From: Conidiobolus incongruus B7586 | Lineage: Eukaryota > Entomophthoromycota > Entomophthoromycetes > Entomophthorales > Conidiobolaceae | Reading direction: 5' to 3' | Assembly (NCBI GenBank): GCA_000697335.1 | Contig: JNEM01016830.1 | Span: 1-11,243, forward strand | DNA: 11,243 bases | Part shown: positions 1-9,099 of the stretch, piece by piece | Position numbering within the stretch: position 1 is the stretch's first letter | Layout of the letters: every line of letters begins with the position of its first letter | Notes under the pieces: model-generated | Told to the model about the DNA's origin: nothing | Databases searched by the model: none | The model's input: the letters and a program-made list of their open reading frames with translations, nothing else | Position numbers and translations under genes: made by a program

Positions 1-655
1 AATAATATAAGAATATTTATAATAATTATAATATTTATATTTTTTTATAGTTCTAGTATTAAATTTAGTAAAAAATACCTATAGTTATAATTTTTTTTAT
101 TAATTCTCAATTATTAAATCATTAGGTTATTATATATATAATACTCAAAATTATAGATTATACTGGTTATTTTGCTATGTTATATTATTAATTATTCAGA
201 TATTATTAAATTTAATTCTCATTTCTCTTTTTTGTTGGATTATTAGGGAAACTTAAATTTATATATATTATCCTAAAGCTAAAAACTAGAATAATAATAT
301 TATTTTATTTTATTAACTTGGAATATTTCTGGGCTATCTAAATTAATATAGTAGAAAATTAATAATTAATCTTTTAGAAATATTTTATATACCTTTATAG
401 ATAAAAAGCTATTTATTTATTATAATAAGATTTAGATAATTTGAATAGGATAAAATAAGGAGTAATTTAAAGAAAAGTTTAGATAAAAATATATAAGATT
501 TAATAGGAATGTAATAATATGGTTAAACTTCAATAAAGAACTTTTAACATTGGGTGAATTAAATTATTTTATAACACACTTTTGAACATCCTCTCTTATT
601 TGTTATAACATAAATTTCTTTATATATTATATATAAAATATTTTTAAAACAATAT

Positions 656-724
656 CTTAACCAATGCTTTTTGTCCAATTATAATAAAATCAAAATACTT
701 TGATTTTAGTTATATTGGTTTAAG
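656..724. repeat. imperfect inverted repeat / hairpin
   Basis: The core is a perfect 9-bp stem, AAAATCAAA (686-694) and TTTGATTTT (699-707), around a 4-nt loop. The stem extends imperfectly outward to CCAAT (675-679) facing ATTGG (714-718). A second CCAAT preceded by CTTAA (656-665) could pair with ATTGGTTTAAG (714-724). It could be a small foldback element or simply a cruciform-prone sequence. No flanking target-site duplication was evident. Confidence 0.4.
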
Positions 725-1128
725 TTAAAATTTCTATTAAAAAATATATAAAATAAATGATAAACGTAAAGATTTATTAGATAATTCATGACTATATAAT
801 AATAGCACAATAATACTGTAGTAATTTAATCTACAAAATATGATTTGATAATAAAATACAAATCTATTATTTAATTACTGAATATTATTTATTTCACTTG
901 AAAATATAAATAATTCATTCTATACTTTTTTAAAATATTCACTCAAGCAAAAATGAGAATATTTGTTGATTTGAGATTAATAAAATCATTATGATTTATA
1001 TCTATTAATAAATTAATTATTCTATAAAATAATAACTTTTAGTTTTAATCTTTTTTACCGATAAAAATATTAATATCTATTATGCAAAAATTTAGACAAT
1101 AGATTAATTGATTAAGTAAACTATACTA

Positions 1129-1130
<2 letters not shown>

Positions 1131-1154
<24 letters not shown>
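1131..1154. repeat. (AT)12 microsatellite
   Basis: A perfect run of twelve AT dinucleotides. It is the longest of three such tracts in the window and lies in gene-free AT-rich DNA outside the recognised repeat copies. Confidence 0.9.
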
Positions 1155-1159
<5 letters not shown>

Positions 1160-1944
1160 TTCAATCCCAATATGGCTTGATATTTAAAATTATAATTAAG
1201 AGTTATATTTCAATAATAAATTTACAAAATTATATTAATATCTTACAATTATAATTTATACAGTATATATTTAAAATGATTGTATTAATTTATGAATATA
1301 AAAATTAAATAATAATATAATTTTAAAATCAATACTATATATAACTTTTAATATATGATTATATGAATTAATATACAATATAAAATCAATACTCTTTTTT
1401 ATTATTAATCATTATTTAATATATTTCTAGCAAGTTTTTGATACTTAATAAACAATTTTTTATTAATTACTAAAGTTTGATATTTTATTAGCAAATTTAA
1501 TTGTATTTTAGGAATTTTTTATTATAAATATATTTTTAAGAGATTAGAGTAATTATAGCTATAACGGCTTTAATTCGATAAATAAACTATATATATTAAC
1601 TTATTTTAATTATTAAATACTCATTTTTTTATAGTTTAATCTCTTTTGTTTTATAATTACTTTTTAAAATACTAAGTATTGTTAATTTTTAATAAAAATA
1701 ATGATCAAAATATTTTTTTATATTCAATAATAATATAAATCATTTTAATAATTATTTTATTATTAAAACTTAAAATAAAAACTTTATATTGATATAACAT
1801 ATTATATTAATTTATATTTTCTGATAAATAAATATTTATTTTTTGAAATTTATAAAATAGATTACTTTAACTTAATATTCTATTTAAATATTTGAGATTT
1901 AATAATTATAATAATTTAATATAAAAACCTATATTTTTAGCTAT

Positions 1945-3250
1945 ATCATTATAAATTTGAATTGATTATAGCTATTCTAGTATTTTTCTCAAATATTACT
2001 TTATAATTGAAATAATGGGAAATTTTTGTGATTAAAAAAAAATAAATATTTTAATATATAAAAAGTAAAAATAAATATATAATATAAAATGAATAATTTC
2101 TTTTATTTCTAATAACTTTTTGCTATACTTTTAATAAAGATCTAACACTTAAAAAATAATTCTTTTTATTAAAGACTGAAATTTAATATTTTATAAGCCA
2201 ATTAAATTTTCCTATAGAAATTTTCTTTCTTGTAAGATAGTTTTTTAATTACTTAAAACAATTATAATAATATAGGTTATAATCTAAAGAATATATTAAA
2301 TATAGTAGTTTTTTCTAGTTATTTTTAATTAGAAAGTTTTTTATAACTATAAATTTATGTATTTTATAATTATTATGCAAAATAATAGGTTTTCTAAAAT
2401 TATATTAAAAATACTAATTAGAAATAGTTTTATTTAAAAAAAATATAAAGTTTACTATTAATAAATTTTCCTTTAAAAACTAAATAAGAATAGTATATAC
2501 TATTATAATTTATTACTATAATTAACATTCACTTATTAATAAAATATTTATTTAAAGGAATTTATAAAGGGGGTTAATTAAACTTAATTTAACACTTTAA
2601 TTTATGTTTTAATAAAGGATTATACAAAAGAATCTAAAATTCATTAATTGTAATAATTTACTATAAAAGCTTTGGTTTCTAGTTATAACTTAGTAAGTTT
2701 TGTTTAATAATAGCTACTTTAACTTTTGTTAAGTTTTAGTTAAATTATAAGGTATTTATTTTATATTTTTATTAATTAATTTTAATTTAAACTTTAATAT
2801 ATATAAAATACTTATATAACTAATATTAAAATGTTTTGATAATTTTCTAACTAAAATAAAAAAATACTTTTCAATATAATTTTTTATTTTATTAATAATT
2901 AAAAAAATAACAATTGAAATTAGTTTTTTAAATTTTAATAGGTTTTAGGTAATTTCTCTCTTAACTTTAAAGTAATTTACCTAGCAATAAATTGTTGATT
3001 TAAATAATATTTCATTATCAAAAGCTGTTTGTAAATTTTAAATGATTTTAAAGGGTTTGTAGTTAAGTTTTATTAATACTAAAATAAAAAACTTTTAATG
3101 GTTATTATTTAGTTTAAAATAAATAAATTAAATAACTAATTTTAAAAAATTATTATATATATATATATATATAATTTAAAACTATTTATTTTTTTATTTG
3201 AAACTAATAATATATTTGAAAAATCAGAAATTAAAAAATTTCCCATTTTT
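1945..3250 (+). repeat. dispersed AT-rich repeat, copy A
   Basis: From about 1993 to 3153 this region aligns collinearly and in the same orientation with 10055-11210. Shared landmarks include TTTCTTTTATTTCTAATAAC, TTATAATCTAAAGAATAT and AGTTAAGTTTTATTAATAC. A hand alignment of about 330 bp gives roughly 90% identity, and transitions outnumber transversions about 2-3 to 1. The left edge is fuzzy (1945-1990). The right end (about 2905-3250) also matches copy C. No coding frame survives and I cannot name the family. It may be a decayed transposable element or a non-coding satellite-like unit. Confidence 0.75.
3154..3173. repeat. (TA)10 microsatellite
   Basis: A perfect run of ten TA dinucleotides inside the right part of repeat copy A. 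A similar tract (3699-3714) occupies the matching position in copy C, so this may be a built-in part of the repeat unit. Copy B has no comparable tract at the corresponding place. Confidence 0.9.
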
Positions 3251-3540
3251 TCAATTCTATAGTAATATTATAAAATTATAAAATATTTCTTTTATTTCTG
3301 ATAATAGATCTAAGTTTAAACTTCATTATATATAATATATTTATATAATAATTTATAAATTACTAGAATAATTTTTTACTTTATAAAACAACCAAAAAAC
3401 AATATTTAAAATTAATCTTTTAAATTTTAATAAATATTAAATGATAACCTTGTTAGTTTTAAATTAACAAATTTAATAATAAATGATAATTTTAAATAAA
3501 TTAATATCTTTATAAGCTGTTTATAAATATTTAGTAATTC

Positions 3541-3588
3541 TGAAAGGTTTGTGGTAGAGTTTTATTAATATTAAAATAAAACCTTTCA
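3541..3588. repeat. conserved inverted repeat in copy C
   Basis: TGAAAGGTTT (3541-3550) and AAACCTTTCA (3579-3588) are perfect 10-bp inverted arms around a 28-nt loop. The matching arms in copy A (AAAGGGTTT at 3050-3058, facing AAAACTTTT near 3088-3096) and in copy B (near 11114 and 11152) pair less well, mostly through C-to-T or G-to-A type differences. It may have been a structural element of the original repeat. Confidence 0.5.
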
Positions 3589-3698
3589 ATAGTTATTATT
3601 TTAATTATGTTCAAATTTAACTTTAATTTTTTTAAAATATTTTTAATAAAAATAAAATTATAAATAAATTTATATAGTTTGAAAATATTAATTCCATA

Positions 3699-3714
3699 AT
3701 ATATATATATATAT
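3699..3714. repeat. (AT)8 microsatellite
   Basis: A perfect run of eight AT dinucleotides in copy C. It lies between the hairpin block and the GAAAATCAGAAATTAAA block, as the (TA)10 tract does in copy A. Confidence 0.8.
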
Positions 3715-3765
3715 TTACTTATTAAAACTAAGAGTATGTTTGAAAATCAGAAATTAAAGAAATTG

Positions 3766-4454
3766 CTATATCTTTTTAAACTAATATATATTACGCCAAT
3801 TTCATTATATATTTCACAGTTATTTGAATTTTGATTATTTTAAATTGTTTTTTTGATAGTTTTAAATGTATAAATTAGATCTTCAAAAAGGGAAGTAATC
3901 CAAAAAAATTTTTTAAATTATATTAATTTTAATATAGTGTTTATCTAAATTATAAATCCTGAAAAATAATTTAAATCAATATTATCCAATCATTATATAA
4001 TATGATATTTTACTTTCGTGATGACTATTTAATTAACCCCACAATCTGCAAATTTTATTTCAATTTAACATTTGTTTGGCACATTGACAAATGAAGTAAT
4101 TTTGAGCTTAATGAACAATAAGATCCCTTCCCTAAACAAACTTAACATACAATCCACCTTAGTCAACAAATAACTATTGAAGTCATTCTTATAATTATAT
4201 TTTGGTAATAATGACCACTCTGAATTCCTCAATTAGACAAAGAAATTTTCGAAATTCATGACTTAGTCATGAAATCATGCCAATCTCTCAGAAAACAAAC
4301 ATTACTTGTATCAAATCACCTTAATCAATATGAAATCACGATTAGAAAATTTTTACATAATATAAATTTCAAGTCAATACATTATTAAATGAATAAGGTT
4401 ACTGTAAATGTGATGTCAATAAGATATCATTCATATTTATTGAAGGTACTAAGA
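3766..4454 (+). other. upstream region of the HAM1-like gene
   Basis: This stretch has no gene-sized open frame. Composition becomes less extreme from about 3950, with visibly more C and G, marking the edge of the AT-rich repeat compartment. It includes a perfect palindrome (4255-4273) and a CRE-like TGATGTCA (4411-4418). It most likely holds the promoter and upstream regulatory sequence of the gene starting at 4559. Confidence 0.5.
4255..4273. promoter_or_regulatory. 19-bp palindrome with AP-1-like site
   Basis: TTCATGACTTAGTCATGAA has perfect 9-bp arms around a single T. It contains TTAGTCA, which matches the known fungal Yap1/Pap1-type AP-1 recognition sequence. The palindrome lies about 290 bp upstream of the HAM1-like start codon. 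Binding is an inference. In AT-rich DNA short palindromes arise by chance, but this one includes several G and C positions in each arm. Confidence 0.4.
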
Positions 4455-4467
4455 TATATATATAAAG
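4455..4467 (+). promoter_or_regulatory. candidate TATA box and T-rich leader
   Basis: TATATATATAAAG lies about 92-104 nt before the start codon of the HAM1-like gene. The intervening leader has three TTTAGTTT-type repeats (4496-4504, 4505-4513, 4521-4529), so it is T-rich like many fungal core promoters and 5' leaders. TATA-like strings are common by chance in this sequence, so position is the main support. Confidence 0.4.
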
Positions 4468-4558
4468 TACTCAAATTCTCAGTTTTTATAAGCATTTTAG
4501 TTTATTTAGTTTATTATTGTTTTAGTTTGTAAATATTTTTAATTGTATATATTGAAAT

Positions 4559-7093
4559 ATGCCAGGTACTCAATCTAGAGTAAAAAATTATTTTGAACGC
4601 GTGTTAGTTAAAGATACGCAAAAATCTCCGAATGGAGTGAATATGGACGGAATTAATGAATCGAAAAATAGAGGTTTAGGCATTGTCCAAGCTTTAGGGT
4701 ATGTAATTAAATTATTATTTATAGTTAACCAATATTAATTGGCAATTAGGGAAGGGAAAATGCCTACCACTAGTCAAATGGAAGCAATATTAGGGAAAGC
4801 AAAAAGGTCCAAAACGCTTCAAAACACTTCCGATCTATCGTACTCTGGACAACAAGCAGCACGCAATATTACCACTACAATTGCGTCGATGCAAGAATTA
4901 CTCGTTGATAAGAATCCCGATGACAATTTGCAAAAATTGATTCATCATGCAAAAATTGCAAAGATGCGATTGAATAAACCACAAGTCGATACGGACCAAG
5001 CAAAGAAGGGATTTACGGAAATGTATGATCATATTACTGTCCTCGGCAAATTGCTGGTCACGTCACCTCACTTTAGAAAATTAATTAATGAATTCTATCT
5101 AATTGGGAGGGAAATATTACAAGAAAAGAACTCAGGGAATTCAACTATACCTAGTAATGATAATTCATTGGTAGTTGAATCTTCTTTGGTCTTGGAAGTT
5201 GCCCCACAAGAGAATACCAATTCTTTTGATAATTTCCCTCAGGGTACTACATTTCCTACTAGTACTCAGGAAAATAACCCCGATACCTTGGAATTGTTCG
5301 TCAGATTAACTGAGGAAGAAAGAAAGGTTGAAAACACCCATACACCACCACCTACTACTGGTGTTGATAATTCTGATACTGTTGAACCAGCCAAAGACAT
5401 CAAAGACAAGACGATTAGTACACTAAAAGATAGCTTGGATAAGGTCCAACAGGATGACAATGCCAGCTTTTCGTCAGTAACGAAGAGTATGCGCAATAGC
5501 GCCAAAGAAAAGATCAAAAATACCTACACTGCATTGAAGACTGCAGAACTCACAGAAGCGCAGCAAAATCGCATTTTCAACCGATTGGTCGCCATTTCTG
5601 ACGAAGTTCATGAGCATCCCAACTATCAGGACGCTTTGCAAGGTCTTATTGAATCCTTCAGTAACATTGATCAAATCAGCTCCAACTTCCAATCTCAAGT
5701 GAGCACTCAAGCAAAATCTGAATTGAATCGATCCGATGCTGATGTTAAGGAAGTAATGACCAATGCCAAAGTTGTGGTGGAAAACTTTGCAGGTGGTAAA
5801 TCGCTTGATCCTCTGTTTGAAAAAGTCAAGATCACCAATAAAGAAATTCGTCAAGATGAAGAACTAAAGGTTCAATTCCAAAAAGTTCGAGAATACTTAA
5901 TGAAGACAATCAAAGATAACGATTATGTCCACTCTCCTAATTACCGATCAACTGGAAGTGCATTATTTAAAAATACTCGTCAATTATTGATCAATCGTAA
6001 GAATCTACACTTCAATGATGTGATTAATGAAGCTGCAGATTTTAATCGCGCACTCCAAAATGATTCGAAATTACAAGATGCAGCAAAGAATGTGAAGCAA
6101 TTAGCTTTGGACTTGGTTACCGATAAGCATGGTAAACCTGCTGTCAATACTGAATTACTCTCTGATTTGCAAATTATTTTACCTCGTGTAATTAGCAAGC
6201 TTCAATATGTTCAAGTTCCGAGAATTGAACAGATCTCAGAAAATATGGAACTCATTATAGATAATTTGGTATTGGAATGTGACAAGATTTTACCTAAGCA
6301 AACTATTCTTGATACTCGCACTGCGTACGATGCACCTGGTGAATATGTGACAAATTCTGCTAATTTCAGAATCAAAAATATCCAAATCAAGAGTCAGGAA
6401 GCTGCGTTTTATATTCGTAAATGGTTAGGATTTTTCTTCTTTGAAGATGCTGGTAAAATGACCTTTTCAATCCTTGGTCGTGGTGCCGATGTCGAAACTA
6501 TCATTTCATTCCCTAAAGTCAAAGTAACCAAAGCCAACGAGGGAGAGCCTAAGATGATGCAGGATCGTAAAGTGTTCGAAAAGGTTAAAGCAAATGTCAA
6601 TGTCAATAACTTGAAAATTCGAATCAACAGCTCAAGACACGACGCCCTCTACAGAATCTTCTCAGGTACTATCCAAAACAATGTGAAGAAGATTATTGAA
6701 ACCGAATTGGCAAAATTCATCGAAAAGAGTTTGATGAGTTTGAACGAAAAGGTCAAATCTAATAAGTCGAAACTTAAGAAGGACACTACTAAAAAGACTA
6801 TTGACATTCGCCCCGATGGTTGGAAGTCTCCCGTATTCGATGTAGCTCCCTCTAAGAAATTGCTAGCGTCTAATAGTCCCACTAACACAGATGATTTGAA
6901 ACCTTCTGGAGAAAATGTACTCACACCAGCAAATGTCCCACCCATGAAGACCCAGCCAACTACCAAGCATGATTCTAAGGATATTAAACAGCAGGTGCAA
7001 ACTGTTCCCGAATCCACACTCTTCCAAACAGGACAACAGATTTCTAATAAGGCTAGACATCAACCTGGATTGGGACAAATTACTGTAGAGTAA
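4559..7093 (+). CDS. HAM1-like lipid-binding (TULIP/BPI-type) protein, two exons
   Basis: The predicted protein is 827 aa, from exons 4559-4698 and 4750-7093. The start ATG has an in-frame TGA two codons upstream, and the end is a tandem TAA-TGA. The splice joins ...QALG to EGKMPTTSQ, which restores the fungal HAM1 N-terminal pattern (A-L-x-x-G-K-hydrophobic-P-T/S). Residues about 38-165 and 270-520 are mostly helical HAM1_N-type sequence, split by a Ser/Thr/Pro/Asn-rich linker (about 173-268). At 524-557 is the family hallmark (QYVQVPRIEQ, then NLVLECD), the start of the TULIP/SMP-like beta-rich part. The run at 588-613 (IKNIQIKSQEAAFYIRKWLG) and the helix-rich HAM1_C-like segment at 654-715 follow. 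The tail (about 723-827) is polar and probably disordered. There is no signal peptide or membrane span, so a cytosolic or membrane-associated lipid binder is likely. The HAM1 name refers to hyphal anastomosis, and the biochemical role is not well established. Recognition is from memory of conserved motifs, with no search run. Confidence 0.85.
4699..4749 (+). other. 51-nt spliceosomal intron in the HAM1-like gene
   Basis: The donor is GTATGT (4699-4704) and the acceptor is AATTAG (ending 4749). Branch-point candidates are TTAAC (4725-4729) and ATTAAT (4734-4739). It is a phase-2 intron splitting a glycine codon. The earlier AG at 4723-4724 would put a stop directly after the junction, so 4749 is preferred. 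The length is a multiple of three, but there is an in-frame TAA at 4736-4738. Retention would therefore end translation after 59 codons and not simply insert residues. Confidence 0.85.
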
Positions 7094-7191
7094 TGAATGG
7101 AATCCACATTTTTTGAGTATTTTTTATTATTGGTTATAATTCATTTCATCAATCTATTGCTTTTTTATTTTTATTGATAATTTGAAACTTG

Positions 7192-7197
7192 AATAAA
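7192..7197 (+). terminator. candidate polyadenylation signal
   Basis: AATAAA lies 99 nt after the stop codon of the HAM1-like gene, preceded by long T-rich runs. It is the first canonical hexamer downstream of the stop. In this composition the hexamer is common, so only its position supports it. Confidence 0.35.
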
Positions 7198-8345
7198 TTT
7201 GTTGATATACAATCAATAGTTAAATTGACTTGACGAGTGTTATTGATTAAACTTAGTATATCATTATCAAGATGGCAAAATACCTATTATTATAGCTTTA
7301 TTCTGATTGTATTTTTTAAGATACTTACAATAAAATTGCATATAAATGTGTTTCTTTTAGAAACATGTTTATAATTGGACATTTGATTGAAAATGAAATA
7401 AGTTTTTTATATTATTAAAATAGAGATGTTGATTAATAATTTCAAATTCAATAAAAGGTTATGAAACTAAATCTGTTCACATATACGTATGTCGAGGATA
7501 TCGGAATTAAAAATTATTTACAATAAATTTCAACTAATTCAAATTCTGAAAATTTAAATTTTCTTTAATTTTATTGTTGTTTAAAATAATAATTTATCTA
7601 AGTTATGCTTTCAAATCATCCTTAGATAATTACTTAAGATTCATCTTTATGTGATATGAAATTTTATTTATAATAATAGAATATTCAAAACATTCAAATT
7701 AACTTCATTCAAATCAAATATAATCTCCAATTGTATAACTCAAATTATTTTTTAAATTGATTTAGAATTCAAGTTCATCATACAATATAAATCAATCATT
7801 ATAGATAAATTTGAAGATTGATTTATGCCATTTTAGATTCAAGTTAATTGTAACCTATATAGCAAAATTAAGATATATTAAAAATAATTTAGCAATTAGA
7901 TTATATCATTTTGGTGATTTCATTCTAGCTATTTCTGAAGTGCTTAGTTTATTTAAATATTTAATATAACCATCTAATTATAACATTTGAAATATCAACC
8001 CAAAAGTGATATCATTTAAAATGAATGATAGTACACTGAGATTTTAATTGAATAATTAACTTAAACTTTTATTTCTTATTTTTTATACTGTAATTTGAAA
8101 TTTCAATACTCAATTATAAATTCTTTTTAATCTAATTGGTTGATATTGACATTAATTTATTTATTTAAGCTTATGGATTCTGAATTGAAAATATGAAAAA
8201 TACTGTAACAGTACTTTGATTTTCTTAAATAATTACCGCCTTATTTACTTTTTTTGTTGGAGAAAACAATAATTATTTTAATTCTTTTTAAAATTATAAA
8301 TTTTAATATAATTAAAAAAACTTGGCATAATTAAATATTTTGAAT

Positions 8346-8370
8346 TGATATGATATGATATGATATGATA
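8346..8370 (+). repeat. five tandem TGATA units (GATA cluster)
   Basis: Five perfect head-to-tail copies of TGATA, the last continuing into TGATAA. Each unit contains a GATA core on the + strand, and TGATAA is a classic binding form for fungal GATA factors. It lies about 730 bp upstream of the secreted-protein gene. It could be a GATA-factor cluster or an ordinary pentanucleotide microsatellite. Confidence 0.85.
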
Positions 8371-8527
8371 ACATTATTTTGATTACAAATTTCTCAATTA
8401 ATCAAATTAATACTTTTAATAGATTAAAAAAAATCTTATAAGCTTAAAACTAGTTGAACAATTTGAAATTTGACAAAACTCAAAACCTCTCAATTCATTT
8501 GCCCAAGGTTTCAATTTAATATTCAGT

Positions 8528-8641
8528 ATGTGGAAGTCTGCAACTGGATTTCAGGTTCAATTAATTCATGTTTTTCCTATTAAAAATAAATTCAAAACAG
8601 AGGAATTAGATTATGAAACCAATTGTTATCTAGTTCTTTGA
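8528..8641 (+). CDS. possible small ORF, 37 aa, unidentified
   Basis: An ATG-started frame encodes MWKSATGFQVQ... and ends ...ETNCYLVL. The frame stays open upstream to 8474, making about 55 codons without a stop, which is long for this AT-rich intergenic DNA. The local composition (about 8460-8700) is somewhat richer in G and C than its surroundings. I recognise no family, signal peptide or motif. It could be a real micro-ORF, an exon of an unrecognised spliced gene, a decayed gene fragment, or chance. Confidence 0.15.
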   Translation: MWKSATGFQVQLIHVFPIKNKFKTEELDYETNCYLVL

Positions 8642-9099
8642 TTTATTAATTCGTATTAACCTCATACTACTACCATTCTACACATAGATAAGAATTCAAT
8701 TCTATATAATTAATATTAAATATAATCTAATAGTAAGTTTGAATTAGTACATTATGAACACATTCATAATTCTATATTTATACATTATTGTCAAATTTTG
8801 TATTATAATTTGATATTTAATTAACCAATCAAATTTGATAATTATTGTTTTCATTTTAGTTTAGGAATTGATAAATTTTGCCAATGAATTAAATTGGTAC
8901 ATACGCCAATTTTTTAAAAAAAAACCATTAAAAATTTTTTTAAATTATCGCCAAATTATTTAACTATGTTCAATATTAATAATAATTAGTGAATAGGCTA
9001 AATGAATAGGCACTGATGATTCAATATAATCTCATTAATATAAATATTAACAATATCTTATTAATTCTATATTTTTTTAATTATTAATTATTCAATATT

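Larger units (their letters stand above)
1..1944. other. extremely AT-rich gene-free DNA
   Basis: This stretch is nearly all A and T, with stop codons in every frame at short intervals, and I see no open frame of useful length. It holds a pure AT microsatellite (1131-1154), an inverted-repeat hairpin (about 656-724) and many short low-complexity runs. The composition matches the repeat-bearing DNA that follows and differs from the milder composition around the two genes. It may be decayed repeat DNA whose relatives lie outside the window, but I could not match it convincingly to the repeat copies further along. Confidence 0.7.
3270..3765 (+). repeat. shortened relative of the AT-rich repeat, copy C
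   Basis: This stretch follows copy A directly, in the same orientation. Its start (about 3285-3315, with TTTCTTTTATTTCT and AGATCTAA) resembles the left part of copy A near 2090-2145. From about 3400 it matches the right part of copy A (about 2905-3250). Shared blocks include AAGCTGTTT, GTTTTATTAATA and GAAAATCAGAAATTAAA in the same order. The middle of the unit, roughly 0.7 kb, is absent. This suggests a tandem second unit with a large internal deletion. Similarity to A is lower than that between A and B. No coding content is visible. Confidence 0.55.
7098..9099. other. intergenic region between the two genes
   Basis: About 2 kb of AT-rich but not extreme DNA without a convincing gene. It should hold the 3' UTR of the HAM1-like gene at its left end and the promoter of the secreted-protein gene at its right end. 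Recognisable items are an AATAAA near the left end, five tandem TGATA units (8346-8370), a 12-bp palindrome TTGAAATTTCAA (8095-8106) and a small open frame near 8528. It shows no clear similarity to the AT-rich repeat family. No single TATA box stands out before 9100, because the whole stretch is T/A-rich. Confidence 0.6.

Noticed and set aside
569-610. TTATAACA (569-576) facing TGTTATAA (601-608), and the palindrome TGTTATAACA, as possible ends of an LTR or transposon
   Set aside because: The motif is short and almost all A/T. No matching second terminal repeat, primer-binding site or coding remnant was seen.
1538-1645. AAGAGATTA (1538-1546) and TAATCTCTT (1637-1645) as terminal inverted repeats of a small element
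   Set aside because: The arms are only 9 bp, the interior does not pair, and such matches are expected by chance in this composition.
1945-3250. Repeat copy A as a decayed retroelement or DNA transposon
   Set aside because: No protein motif, terminal repeat or target-site duplication could be recognised, so it is reported only as an unidentified repeat.
1-3950. AT-rich block as mitochondrial DNA
   Set aside because: No mitochondrial gene, tRNA or GC cluster is visible, and the block grades into DNA with a nuclear spliced gene.
4739-4762. Start of the HAM1-like protein at the TTG at 4739 or the first downstream ATG at 4760
   Set aside because: Positions 4739-4749 are the 3' end of an intron. 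The upstream exon (4559-4698) joins in frame and restores the conserved N-terminus.
5266-7078. Several antisense open frames of 71-126 codons opposite the HAM1-like gene
   Set aside because: All lie within the long + strand coding region, whose protein shows family motifs. Their translations are low in recognisable structure and look like shadows of that gene.
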